The notes: a model not told the origin generated them from the letters alone. Counted from the stretch's first letter, positions 7,785 through 16,692 are shown. The stretch: 24,518 nt of DNA from Flavobacteriaceae bacterium (GCA_026992695.1 JALWYP010000121.1:1-24518); one strand, 5' to 3'. Translations and numbers: made by a program.

Positions 7785-9575
7785 ATGACTTCAGAAACAT
7801 CTACAGACGATTTTTTTAAATCAAAAGTATTAGGACATCCAGCAGGATTATTTGTACTGTTTTTCACCGAAATGTGGGAACGGTTTTCGTATTACGGAAT
7901 GCGCGTATTATTGGTATTATTTTTAACCTCTGCGGCTACCGGATTTAATCCCGGATGGGCTTGGGATAGAAAAGCAGCGCTCGCTCTTTTTGGATCTTAT
8001 GCCTCGCTGGTTTACATTACTCCTATTATTGGTGGATGGCTTGCCGATAACAAAATAGGTTATAAAATGGCTGTTGTTTATGGTGCTGTTGTTATGACAC
8101 TTGGACATGCTTTTATGGCTATTGAAACTGAACTGTTTTTATACTTGGGACTCCTTTGTTTAATTATTGGAAATGGTTTGTTTAAACCTAATATGACTTC
8201 TATTATCTCGCATATGTACAAAAATCATCCCGAGAAAAAAGACGGTGCTTTTACTTTGTTTTACATGGGTGTTAACGCCGGAGCGTTCTTAGGGATTTTA
8301 CTTTGTGGAACATTAGGTGAAAAGTATGGCTGGTCATACGGGTTTGGTCTTGCAGGTATTTTTATGTTTCTGGGTATGCTTCAATTTTACTTTGCACAAC
8401 CCCTATTTGGACATATAGGTGACAAACCTAAAAAAGAATTTGCCGAAGGTGAAGTTAAAAATTCTGAAGTACTGGAAGAAGGTGAAAACAAACTAAATCA
8501 CTTTACTTTTTTAGACAAAATACTTATGTACATTAGTGGTATTCTGGGCGTGTTGTACGTAATTAACGACCCGCTTTATGAAATCTCTAAAATGAAAGGG
8601 GCAGAAAACCCCATCAATTTATTTCCGTTTGAAATTAATGGAGTATCAGGTCAAAATATTGCAATATTAACTGCTTTAGGTGCATTTTTATTATTGATAG
8701 TTATGAGAATCTCTCGTTATTCTAAAGTAGTTAGAGACCGAATGATAGCTGTTGCTGTTTTTGCCTTTTTTACTGTTTTCTTTTGGGCGTCTTTTGAACA
8801 AGCTGCTGGATCGATGAATATCTTTGCAAAAGATTATACAGATAGAATTTTAACCGGAAGCTCTGCTTTATCTTTTAAAATTGTTAATACACTCATTTAT
8901 ATTATCCCATTAGCAATTATTAGTTGGGTACTCATTAAATTAATTGCTGCATCTTATAAAAGAATAAAAACCTCAAATACAATTTTAGGCACCAGTTTTA
9001 TAATTATTTGGGGAATCGTTTTATGGTTACTCTATCGTGAGTTTTTACAAGACAAGACAGAAATTCCGGCTTCTTGGTTTAATATATTAAATTCACTTTA
9101 TATTATTGCGTTTGCTCCGTTTTTCACTAAGTGGTGGGAAAGCAAATACAACCCTAGTGCTGCTGTAAAATATGGTCTTGGACTTATTTTGTTAGGACTT
9201 GGATTTGGTGTTTTAGCATTTGGATCTAAAGATATTCCACAAGGAGCAATGACCGCAGCCGTGAGTATCATCTGGTTGGTAATTGCTTATTTTTTACATA
9301 CACTGGGAGAACTATGTTTATCTCCTGTTGGGCTATCTTACGTGAGTAAGTTAGTCCCCGGAAGAATGATTGCCATGATGTTTGGCGTTTGGTATATCGC
9401 CGTTGCTATTGGAAATAAATTAGCAGGAAAAATGGGCGGAATGATTGACGAGATTACTAGCCAATATTCATTAAGTACTTTTTTCTTAATATTTACACTT
9501 ATTCCTGTTGGTATAGGATTATTTGCTATGTTACTTAACCCCTTACTTAAAAAATTAATGCACGGTGTAAGATAA
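7785..9575 (+). CDS. POT/PTR2-family peptide:proton symporter (second of three)
   Basis: A 596-residue POT transporter, longer than its upstream neighbour because of an enlarged central region. It keeps the TM1 signature EMWERFSYYGMR, the FTLFYMGVNAGAF motif, the TM7 Glu338 in FWASFEQ and the TM10 TLGELCLSPVGLS motif. A charged linker (about residues 212-240, rich in E and K) is followed by extra hydrophobic segments between the two six-helix halves; bacterial POTs commonly have two additional helices here. It lies 32 bp after the first POT gene and 16 bp before the third, so the three are almost certainly one transcript. Sequence similarity to the first suggests an old tandem duplication followed by divergence. 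Confidence 0.92.
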   Translation: MTSETSTDDFFKSKVLGHPAGLFVLFFTEMWERFSYYGMRVLLVLFLTSAATGFNPGWAWDRKAALALFGSYASLVYITPIIGGWLADNKIGYKMAVVYGAVVMTLGHAFMAIETELFLYLGLLCLIIGNGLFKPNMTSIISHMYKNHPEKKDGAFTLFYMGVNAGAFLGILLCGTLGEKYGWSYGFGLAGIFMFLGMLQFYFAQPLFGHIGDKPKKEFAEGEVKNSEVLEEGENKLNHFTFLDKILMYISGILGVLYVINDPLYEISKMKGAENPINLFPFEINGVSGQNIAILTALGAFLLLIVMRISRYSKVVRDRMIAVAVFAFFTVFFWASFEQAAGSMNIFAKDYTDRILTGSSALSFKIVNTLIYIIPLAIISWVLIKLIAASYKRIKTSNTILGTSFIIIWGIVLWLLYREFLQDKTEIPASWFNILNSLYIIAFAPFFTKWWESKYNPSAAVKYGLGLILLGLGFGVLAFGSKDIPQGAMTAAVSIIWLVIAYFLHTLGELCLSPVGLSYVSKLVPGRMIAMMFGVWYIAVAIGNKLAGKMGGMIDEITSQYSLSTFFLIFTLIPVGIGLFAMLLNPLLKKLMHGVR

Positions 9576-9591
9576 TTAATAACTAAAAATT

Positions 9592-11151
9592 ATGAGCACA
9601 ACTAACAATAAGACGGGTTTTATTCCTTTAATGAAATCGTTTCCAAAACGGTTTTGGATGGCAAGTGTTTTTGAACTTCTAGAGCGTTTTGCTTGGTATG
9701 GCATGTTTGCCATTTTAGCACTTTATTTAGTATCTTCAAAAGATATTAAAGGTCTTGGATTTACCGATGACCAAGGTGGTAAAATAATTGGAGACATAAC
9801 AGCACTTCTCTATTTTTTACCTTTAATTACAGGTGCAATTGCAGATAGAATAGGCTACAAAAAGAGTTTAATTATTTCGTTTGTAATGCTTGCTATTGGC
9901 TATGGTACACTTGGCTATGTATCCTCTTTTTGGGCGTTTTATTTTGTGTTTTTATTTTTAGGGCTTGGTGCTGCTATGTTTAAACCCGTTGCCTCTGCCA
10001 TTGTTACAAAAACAACAGACGAAAGTAATTCATCTATGGGTTTTGGTGTGTTTTACATGATGGTAAATATTGGAGGCTGGATTGGTCCATTAATTGTAGG
10101 AAAATTAAGAGGAGAATCCAACTGGCTTATTGCTTTTCATATGGCAACTGCTGTTATTCTTGTAAATTTACTATTTAATATTTTCTTTTTTAAACAAGAT
10201 AAGATTGAGAAAACAGACCAAAGTCTGGTAGAAACCATAAAAAAATCATTTTCAAATATTTGGGAAGCCTTAAAAGATTCAAAATTAACTGTACTCCTTA
10301 TCATTATGATAGGTTTTTGGACCCTGTTTAATCAGTTATTTTATACCCTTCCAAAGTTTATACAAGATTGGGTAAATTTAAAACAACTTTTTTCTAGTGT
10401 GCATAATTTTTCTCCCATTTTAGCCTCTTTAATAAGTGATGGTAAAGAAGCCATTGCAAAACCGGAATTATTAGTAAATCTAGATGCGTTTGCAATTATT
10501 ATTTTACAAATGCTTATATCTTATATTATTATTAAATGGAAACCGGTAAACGCTATGATTATTGGGTTTATCATTGTTTCTATTGGTATTGGTTTAACGT
10601 TTTATTTTAGAGACGGTTTATTTATTATTGCCGGTATTATCATATTCGCAATTGGTGAAATGACTGCAAACCCAAAATTTTCAGCCTACATTGCCGAAAT
10701 ATCACCCAAAGGTAAAGAAGCGCTGTATATGGGTACTTATTTTTTACCCGTTTTTGTAGGAAATAAAATTGCCGGTTGGCTTTCTGGAAGTATTTATGGT
10801 GAAATGTCTGCTAAAATATCCTTAGCACAAAAAGAAGCCGTCGCTAAAGGATTACAAATTGTAGATAAAAACGGGCAATTAGTAGAATACACCAAAACAG
10901 GTTTTCAAGCTATTGATAAAGCAGGAAACTCACTTAAAGATGTTGCTATAGAGATAACTAAAAACGATTATATCGACCAAGTTGCTTCAAAATTAAATAT
11001 GAATGCAGACCAATTAACTACGCACCTTTGGGACACCTATCACCCTAACGAGATACTTTATATTTTTGTAGGAATTGGTATTGTAACCTTTATAGCACTT
11101 GTTATTTACGATAAAGTATTTGTAAAAAGATTAAATAAAAATAAAAAATAA
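9592..11151 (+). CDS. Divergent POT-like MFS transporter (third of three)
   Basis: A 519-residue member of the same superfamily with altered key positions. The TM1 signature reads ELLERFAWYG, with Trp35 in place of the first Tyr of ExxERFxYY. The TM7 segment reads FWTLFNQ, so the acidic residue present in both neighbours (FEQ) is Asn247. TM4/5 (FGVFYMMVNIGGW) and TM10 (AIGEMTANP) motifs remain recognisable. A hydrophilic insert of about 85 residues (roughly 403-487), predicted from helix count to be periplasmic, separates the last two helices. It may have a different substrate or coupling from its neighbours. A strong hairpin terminator follows 26 bp after the stop. Confidence 0.85.
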   Translation: MSTTNNKTGFIPLMKSFPKRFWMASVFELLERFAWYGMFAILALYLVSSKDIKGLGFTDDQGGKIIGDITALLYFLPLITGAIADRIGYKKSLIISFVMLAIGYGTLGYVSSFWAFYFVFLFLGLGAAMFKPVASAIVTKTTDESNSSMGFGVFYMMVNIGGWIGPLIVGKLRGESNWLIAFHMATAVILVNLLFNIFFFKQDKIEKTDQSLVETIKKSFSNIWEALKDSKLTVLLIIMIGFWTLFNQLFYTLPKFIQDWVNLKQLFSSVHNFSPILASLISDGKEAIAKPELLVNLDAFAIIILQMLISYIIIKWKPVNAMIIGFIIVSIGIGLTFYFRDGLFIIAGIIIFAIGEMTANPKFSAYIAEISPKGKEALYMGTYFLPVFVGNKIAGWLSGSIYGEMSAKISLAQKEAVAKGLQIVDKNGQLVEYTKTGFQAIDKAGNSLKDVAIEITKNDYIDQVASKLNMNADQLTTHLWDTYHPNEILYIFVGIGIVTFIALVIYDKVFVKRLNKNKK

Positions 11152-11177
11152 ACGCAAAATTTATATCTGATTATACG

Positions 11178-11203
11178 AAACGCTCCTACCGGAGCGTTTT
11201 GTG
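11178..11203 (+). terminator. Rho-independent terminator after the POT genes
   Basis: AAACGCTCC (11178-11186) and GGAGCGTTT (11191-11199) form a perfect 9-bp stem around a TACC tetraloop, followed by TGTG and more Ts. It closes the DPP IV/POT transcription unit and separates it from the thioredoxin-like gene. Confidence 0.8.
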
Positions 11204-11256
11204 TTTGTAAACGGTACGCTTTTTGCAATCACGTTGGTTCAATAAACAACCCGAAA

Positions 11257-11796
11257 ATGAAAAAAATAATAGTTCTACTTGCTCTTTTACCTATCACCCT
11301 GCTTGCGCAAAATAAAATTCAATGGATGACTATGAATGAAGCACTCGCTGCTCAAAAAGAAAGTCCTAAAAAAATAATAATGGATGTGTACACCAATTGG
11401 TGCGGACCATGTAAAATGATGGACAGAGACACTTTTTCAAACAAAGATGTTGTTCAATTTATTAACGATAATTTTTATGCCGTAAAATTTAATGCCGAAG
11501 GAACCGAAGAAATTACCTATCTAGATTTCACCTATACAAATCCCAACTATCAAGAAGGAAGAAAAGGGCGCAATGCCACCCACTTTTTTGCCGATGCATT
11601 AAGATTACAAGGATATCCAAGTATTGTGTTTTTTGAAGAAGACGGAAAATTAATTCAGCCTGTTGTAGGATATAAAACACCTAAACAACTTGAGATTTAT
11701 CTTAAAATGATTGCAAACGACGACTATAAAAAATTAACCACAGCTGAAGCTTGGGAGGAATATCAAAAAAAATTCAACTATACTTTTAAAGAGTAA
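11257..11796 (+). CDS. Periplasmic thioredoxin-like protein
   Basis: A 179-residue protein with a Sec signal peptide (MKKIIVLLALLPITLLAQ, residues 1-18) and a thioredoxin fold carrying the active site WCGPC (Cys49 and Cys52) after a beta strand IIMDVYTN. The cis-Pro strand GYPSIVFF lies near residue 128. An insert between them (about residues 80-115, including YTNPNYQEGRKGRN) is larger than in classical thioredoxin, as in the thioredoxin-like/DUF255-related proteins of Bacteroidota. Likely role: disulfide reduction or exchange in the periplasm; partner unknown. It has its own transcription unit after the POT terminator and converges on comEC, with 33 bp between stop codons. Confidence 0.85.
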   Translation: MKKIIVLLALLPITLLAQNKIQWMTMNEALAAQKESPKKIIMDVYTNWCGPCKMMDRDTFSNKDVVQFINDNFYAVKFNAEGTEEITYLDFTYTNPNYQEGRKGRNATHFFADALRLQGYPSIVFFEEDGKLIQPVVGYKTPKQLEIYLKMIANDDYKKLTTAEAWEEYQKKFNYTFKE

Positions 11797-11829
11797 TCTC
11801 ATAAGTTAAGTTACGTTTAGTTAAAACGA

Positions 11830-13854
11830 TTACTCTAAAATGAAAGCTCCCTTTGTGCCGGTATAGTGAAAGGGGAGCTTTCTTCTTTTACACGTTTTTT
11901 GCCACCTCTCTATATAGCTTTTATAATTACTTCCGTCTGCAATTATTTGTTGCGGCTGCAAACTATCTATTAATCTATCCAAATGTACCTTTGGGCTGTG
12001 TGTTAGTACCACATAATCTATTTTATAGTTAGGGTATAATCCCAAACTATCCAAAACCAAAATCATCTTCTTATTATATGTAAAAACAAACGGAAGTTTT
12101 TCAATGGTACGTTTAGCAATTCGGTTGGCAATATAATAATCTTTAACAGGTGATTGCTGTAAATAATTAATGGTAGTATCATTTGTTAAAACGCGCAGAT
12201 TGCTACCGTTTTTGTAAGCTATAACAGATGTACGTGTCTTATGAAAGATGATAAACTCATTATAATTAGTTGCTTGTTTTTCAAAAAGGGTGAATGCAAA
12301 AAAAACAACTACAGACGACAATGCAAGAATACTGTTTTTCGCATTTCTGTTTTTCCATACTAATACAAAAGATACGATTACCAAGTACGAAGCGAAAACT
12401 TTATAACCGGAAAAAGAAATATTGGATACAATAAAACCATCTTGCTTACTTGCCCATAAAACAAAGGTATTTAACCATTCAATAACATAATTAAATGCAA
12501 CCGAAAGCCAAACCGGTAAAGCATTTATTAATGCCAAAACTATTGTAAAAATACCTAAAGACAGGATAATACCTAAGAAGGGTAATATTACAATATTTGT
12601 TAAAAAAGATAAACCCGAAAATTGATGAAAATAATACAAAAGCAAGGGTGTAACACCTATTTGAACGACAAAAGTTATGGTTAAAATTCCCCAAAATAAT
12701 TTGTCTATATAAAATCTGGGTCTGTAATATTTATACAGTTTGGGGTGCATCCATAAAATAAAAAACACGGCAACATAACTTAGCTGAAAACCAACTTGAA
12801 ACAACCACAAAGGGTTTAGCAACAATAAAAAGAAATACGATAAAAACAGGGTGTTAATAGCATTGGTTTCTCTATTTATGAGTTGCGCAAGCACTAAAAA
12901 AGAAAACATAGTAACCGCTCGTACTACCGAAACCGACAAACCGGCTATTAGAGCAAAACCCCACAATAAAACAACGGTTAAAAGCAGAGCGGTTGTTTTA
13001 CCGCCCTTTAGATAGTGTAAGGGTTTTAGTAAAAAAGAAATCAATAACAAAACGATACCTACGTGCAATCCCGAGACTGCCAAAATATGCGTTGCTCCGG
13101 CTTTTTGATATCCTTCATATAGTGCTTTACTAATGTCTTTTCGTTCTCCTAAGAGTAACGCTTCAATAATTGCCAGTTCATCTTTAGTGAGGTTGTTTTC
13201 TTTTAACTTTAGGATGATGAGATTTCGTAAGGAAGCAGCAATTCCTAAAAGTGTTTTTTTACCTTTTCGTTGTTCTAAAACATCCTGACCCGAAATGCGC
13301 ACCTGATTATTTATTCCCAATGTTTTTAGATAGTTGGAGTAATCAAATGTATATGGATTTTTAGCCGAAAATACTTCCGAGAATTTTGCGCTTATTAACA
13401 ACTCATCATCAACATAAAAAGGCTGAAAAAGTGAATCTTTTTTTACCGAAACCAAGATAGTTCCGGTAGAAGGGTTACCATCAACGGCAATAACCTTTGC
13501 TATATAGTTTTGTGTATATACATTGGATTTTAAAACGCTTTTTACCTTACATTGCACAAGTTGAAAACTGTCCTTTTGTATGAAATTTTGCGCATTATCG
13601 GGCTGAAAATCGGGTAACCGGAAGGTTACATTTACATAACCAAGCAAGAAAAAAGTACCAAATGCAACTACCGTAAAAATTTTATTTGGCTGAACGTTCT
13701 TTAGATTAAAAAACCAAAGTAAAAACAACACCAACAAACCCACCGACACTAATTTGAAAAAAAACACAGGGTTGGAAGGAAAAAAATAACCCACAGCTAT
13801 CCCGCCTGTTAAAAACAAGGAAAGCTTAACAACAGCAAAGTTTACAAACCGCAT
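11830..13854 (-). CDS. comEC: ComEC/Rec2-family DNA uptake channel
   Basis: A 674-residue polytopic inner-membrane protein. Domain order: N-terminal helices (about 1-75), a soluble DUF4131/OB-like periplasmic domain (about 80-200), the multi-helix competence domain with the family hallmark HILAVSGLHVGIV (256-268), then a C-terminal soluble part from about residue 530. Known role: passage of one DNA strand across the inner membrane in natural transformation. The C-terminal part aligns in position with the metallo-beta-lactamase domain of ComEC but lacks an HxHxDH cluster; only a degenerate THSPKVHLD (618-626) remains. It is the last gene of a minus-strand run after an NlpC/P60 lipoprotein, at a 97-bp gap. 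Confidence 0.9.
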   Translation of the reverse strand: MRFVNFAVVKLSLFLTGGIAVGYFFPSNPVFFFKLVSVGLLVLFLLWFFNLKNVQPNKIFTVVAFGTFFLLGYVNVTFRLPDFQPDNAQNFIQKDSFQLVQCKVKSVLKSNVYTQNYIAKVIAVDGNPSTGTILVSVKKDSLFQPFYVDDELLISAKFSEVFSAKNPYTFDYSNYLKTLGINNQVRISGQDVLEQRKGKKTLLGIAASLRNLIILKLKENNLTKDELAIIEALLLGERKDISKALYEGYQKAGATHILAVSGLHVGIVLLLISFLLKPLHYLKGGKTTALLLTVVLLWGFALIAGLSVSVVRAVTMFSFLVLAQLINRETNAINTLFLSYFFLLLLNPLWLFQVGFQLSYVAVFFILWMHPKLYKYYRPRFYIDKLFWGILTITFVVQIGVTPLLLYYFHQFSGLSFLTNIVILPFLGIILSLGIFTIVLALINALPVWLSVAFNYVIEWLNTFVLWASKQDGFIVSNISFSGYKVFASYLVIVSFVLVWKNRNAKNSILALSSVVVFFAFTLFEKQATNYNEFIIFHKTRTSVIAYKNGSNLRVLTNDTTINYLQQSPVKDYYIANRIAKRTIEKLPFVFTYNKKMILVLDSLGLYPNYKIDYVVLTHSPKVHLDRLIDSLQPQQIIADGSNYKSYIERWQKTCKRRKLPFHYTGTKGAFILE
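11842..11891. terminator. Hairpin terminator embedded in the 3' end of comEC
   Basis: Bases 11842-11854 pair with 11870-11882 in a 13-bp stem (GAAAGCTCCCTTT against AAGGGGAGCTTTC, one G.T pair). On the plus strand the stem is followed by TTCTTTTA, as expected for termination of the thioredoxin-like gene. On the minus strand it is followed by ATTTTAGAGTAA, which contains the comEC stop codon, so it could also end comEC. The last codons of comEC encode the hairpin. Confidence 0.6.
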
Positions 13855-13951
13855 CCCATTAACATTATTAGACTAACATATTAATCGGGGAGGTGAGTAA
13901 ATATACTTATTTTTTTTAAAGCATAAAAATTTTAAAAATTGCTTTACGCTT

Positions 13952-14449
13952 TTATATCACCCTCCTAACTTCAACAAAAGCGCGTTTCCAGTATTTTTCG
14001 TGAAGCGAAGATATAATTACTCCTTTTGAGGTTGTTGCGTGAATAAAAAATAATTCGCCGTTTTTGTTATTTACTATTAAGCCCACATGGTTAATAATAG
14101 TTCTGTTTTTATTGGTTTTAAAAAATACCAAATCGCCTTTTTTAGCTTTGCTTACAGGAATTCGTTTTCCCTTCTTAGCCATATCCCTAGATACTCTGGG
14201 TAGTGCAATTTTTTCGCTTTTAAAAGAAACATATACCAACCCGGAGCAATCCATTCCTTTTTTAGTCGTTCCGCCAAACTTATAACGCGTTCCTTGAAAG
14301 CTTTTTGCATAGTTTACAATGTTAGAAGCTTTCCCTTTTTTATTTTTAGAAACCGAAATAACCTCTTTTTTAGATGAAGTGGTTCTATGTCTGCTTCCGC
14401 AAGAAAATAGAAGTACAGAAACAATAAAAATGAGTAGAATTTTTTTCAT
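13952..14449 (-). CDS. NlpC/P60 lipoprotein (C40 peptidase, peptidoglycan hydrolase)
   Basis: A 165-residue lipoprotein. The signal sequence MKKILLIFIVSVLLFSC ends in a lipobox with Cys17, so the protein should be lipid-anchored in a membrane facing the periplasm. A basic, Ser/Lys-rich linker (18-45) leads to a single NlpC/P60 domain with catalytic Cys68 (MDCSGLVY), His121 (NHVGLIV) and a third polar residue His137 (FIHATTSKG). Family activity is cleavage of peptide stems in peptidoglycan (gamma-D-Glu to diamino acid bond). No SH3 targeting domain is present. It lies between lpxB (52 bp gap) and comEC on the same strand. Confidence 0.9.
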   Translation of the reverse strand: MKKILLIFIVSVLLFSCGSRHRTTSSKKEVISVSKNKKGKASNIVNYAKSFQGTRYKFGGTTKKGMDCSGLVYVSFKSEKIALPRVSRDMAKKGKRIPVSKAKKGDLVFFKTNKNRTIINHVGLIVNNKNGELFFIHATTSKGVIISSLHEKYWKRAFVEVRRVI

Positions 14450-14501
14450 ATATATTTATTTTACTTCAACACCTATTTAAATATTAAAATACAATAGGTT
14501 T

Positions 14502-15617
14502 TTATTTATTAAAAGATTCCAAAATAAGTTGTGCCGTTTTTTTACTGGCTCCTTCGCCTCCCAGTTTTTGTTCCAAATCGTAATAATCTAAAAATAAAAC
14601 GCTTCGGGTGTAGGGATCTAAGATTCTTGCAAGTTCTTCTTTTAATCTTTTATAGTTAAAATCGGTTTGTATAAGTTCGGATACGACTTCTTTATCCAAT
14701 ATCAAATTCACTAAGGAGATGTATTTTAGCTTAATTATGCGTTTGGCTATTTCGTACGAAATCCGGTTTCCTTTGTAACAAACCACTTGCGGTACTTTAA
14801 AGAGTGCCGTTTCAAGGGTTGCCGTTCCCGAAGTAACCAAAGCGGCATGGCTTACACTTAATAAATCGTAGGTTTTGTTTTGTAATAAATGTACATGAGG
14901 ATGGGTTAAAAACGGTTGGTAAAATTCGTTATCCAATCCCGGTGCTCCTGCAATAACAAATTGGTATTCGGGAAAATCATTTACTACTTGTAACATCACC
15001 GAAAGAATTTTAGAAACTTCTTGTTTCCGGCTTCCGGGAAGTAATGCTATAATGGGTTTTTCTTCCAGATTGTATTCTTTTTGAAATGCATTTACCGAAA
15101 TTGGCTTTCGGTGCGCAATGGCATCTAAAAGCGGGTGCCCCACAAAATGAACCGGATAGTTGTGTTTTTTTTCGTAAAAATCTTTTTCGAAAGGAAGTAT
15201 TACATACATTTGGTCAACATCCCTTTTTATGGCTTTAATTCGTCCCTCTTTCCAAGCCCAAATTTGCGGCGAAATATAATAATGTGTAGCAAATCTTTGT
15301 TTTTTAGCCCATTTGGCAATTCGCATATTAAAACCGGGATAATCTATAAAAATAATTGCATCGGGTTTAAAAGCTTGTATGTCTTTTTTACAAAATGAAA
15401 TGTTCTTAACTATTGTTCGCAGGTTCAACACCACTTCGGCAAAACCCATAAAAGCAAGCTCTTTATAATGCTTTACCAGCTCGCCTCCCGCTTGTTGCAT
15501 TAACTCCCCTCCCCAACATCGTATTTGTGCATGAGCATCTTGCGTCTTCAATTCTTTAATAAGATTGGAGCCGTGTAAATCGCCCGAAGCTTCTCCTGCT
15601 ATAATGTAATACTTCAT
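14502..15617 (-). CDS. lpxB: Lipid-A-disaccharide synthase
   Basis: A 371-residue GT19 glycosyltransferase, the normal LpxB length. It has the N-terminal motif AGEASGDLHGSNL (residues 7-19), GHPLLD near the middle, the nucleotide-sugar loop LLPGSRKQEV and the VTSGTATLETALF motif in the C-terminal lobe. Known reaction: condensation of lipid X with UDP-2,3-diacylglucosamine to the tetraacyl disaccharide of lipid A, at the cytoplasmic face of the inner membrane. Its start is 29 bp after the stop of a small membrane protein and downstream of surE; the three look like one operon. Confidence 0.95.
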   Translation of the reverse strand: MKYYIIAGEASGDLHGSNLIKELKTQDAHAQIRCWGGELMQQAGGELVKHYKELAFMGFAEVVLNLRTIVKNISFCKKDIQAFKPDAIIFIDYPGFNMRIAKWAKKQRFATHYYISPQIWAWKEGRIKAIKRDVDQMYVILPFEKDFYEKKHNYPVHFVGHPLLDAIAHRKPISVNAFQKEYNLEEKPIIALLPGSRKQEVSKILSVMLQVVNDFPEYQFVIAGAPGLDNEFYQPFLTHPHVHLLQNKTYDLLSVSHAALVTSGTATLETALFKVPQVVCYKGNRISYEIAKRIIKLKYISLVNLILDKEVVSELIQTDFNYKRLKEELARILDPYTRSVLFLDYYDLEQKLGGEGASKKTAQLILESFNK

Positions 15618-15646
15618 TTTTCTTTTATCGGTTTTCCGGTTTTCAA

Positions 15647-15925
15647 TTAATGAAATTTAGCGATTAAAATTCCTAAAGCGGCAACTACAGTGGCTAAAAC
15701 CACTCCTCTGGCTCTGTATAATTGTCCTTTTTTTAAAAACACAAAAAAAGCCAATAGATTAAGTATGGCACCCAGTGCAATAATATTTCCTAATAAATCT
15801 TCTACGGCAGCTACTTTTATAGTTGTTTCAAGACTGTATTTCGAAAAAAAATAAATATACAAATAACTTCCTGCTAAATTGGCAATTATACCTACAACAA
15901 AACCGATAAGTAATTCTTTTTTCAT
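15647..15925 (-). CDS. Small three-helix membrane protein of unknown function between surE and lpxB
   Basis: A 92-residue protein not recognised by name. Three hydrophobic segments are visible (about 5-27, 44-65 and 72-90) separated by short charged loops, including KKGQLYRARG. The start was placed at ATG 15925-15923, which overlaps the surE stop as ATGA, a typical sign of translational coupling; an ATG four codons upstream is less likely. It ends 29 bp before lpxB. A role connected with the envelope is possible only by position. Confidence 0.75.
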   Translation of the reverse strand: MKKELLIGFVVGIIANLAGSYLYIYFFSKYSLETTIKVAAVEDLLGNIIALGAILNLLAFFVFLKKGQLYRARGVVLATVVAALGILIAKFH

Positions 15926-16692
15926 TTCAAATTCCAATTATTAATATCCTTAATGGCATGATGGGCTGTAAGATCAAATTGCGTAGGCACAATAGAAATA
16001 TATCCTTGGTCAAGTGCCCAAATATCGGTATCTTCTCCGTTATCTTTATTAACAAACTCACCGGTTAACCAGTAGTAATCTTTTCCTAACGGGCTGGTAC
16101 GTTTATCAAAATCTTCTTTCCAATAGCCATTTGCCTGCCTGCAAACTTTTATTCCGTTAATTTTTCCTTTCGGAATATTTACATTTAGAACCACTCCTTT
16201 GGGTAATCCGTTTTGCAAACATTGTCGGGTAATTTGTTTTATAAACTTTTCGACTGGGGAGAAATCGGCTTCGAGTGAATAATCCAACAACGAAAAACCA
16301 ATAGACGGAATACCTTGTGTTCCGGCTTCAACGGCAGCACTCATCGTACCGCTATAAATCACATTAATAGATGCATTGCTTCCGTGATTAATGCCACTTA
16401 CACACAAATCGGGTTTTCGTTTTAGTATTTCGTTTACGGCAATTTTTACACAATCTACCGGTGTTCCGCTACAGCTGTATTCTTGCTGTGGCTCATCTTT
16501 AGAAATGGTTATTTTATTGCAAAATAAAGTGTCGTTTATTGTTATGGCGTGTCCCATCCCGCTTTGAGGCGAATCGGGTGCAACCACATAAACTTCACCA
16601 AAAGTATTCATTATTCTAATTAAGTTCCGAATACCCGGAGCGGTAATACCATCATCATTGGTAACTAAAATAAGCGGTTTTTTATCCTGCAT
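15922..16692 (-). CDS. surE: 5'/3'-nucleotidase SurE
   Basis: A 256-residue metal-dependent nucleoside-monophosphate phosphatase. The N-terminal LVTNDDGITAPGI supplies the metal ligands Asp13 and Asp14. Ser44 in SPQSGMGHAIT and Asn102 in SGINHGSNAS complete the site, matching D8, D9, S39 and N92 of E. coli SurE. The SGTMSAAVEAG loop that follows is also conserved. Known activity: removal of phosphate from 5'- and 3'-nucleotides and short polyphosphate. It opens the run of five minus-strand genes, is divergent from the tail-specific protease gene and overlaps the next gene by an ATGA. Confidence 0.95.
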   Translation of the reverse strand: MQDKKPLILVTNDDGITAPGIRNLIRIMNTFGEVYVVAPDSPQSGMGHAITINDTLFCNKITISKDEPQQEYSCSGTPVDCVKIAVNEILKRKPDLCVSGINHGSNASINVIYSGTMSAAVEAGTQGIPSIGFSLLDYSLEADFSPVEKFIKQITRQCLQNGLPKGVVLNVNIPKGKINGIKVCRQANGYWKEDFDKRTSPLGKDYYWLTGEFVNKDNGEDTDIWALDQGYISIVPTQFDLTAHHAIKDINNWNLK

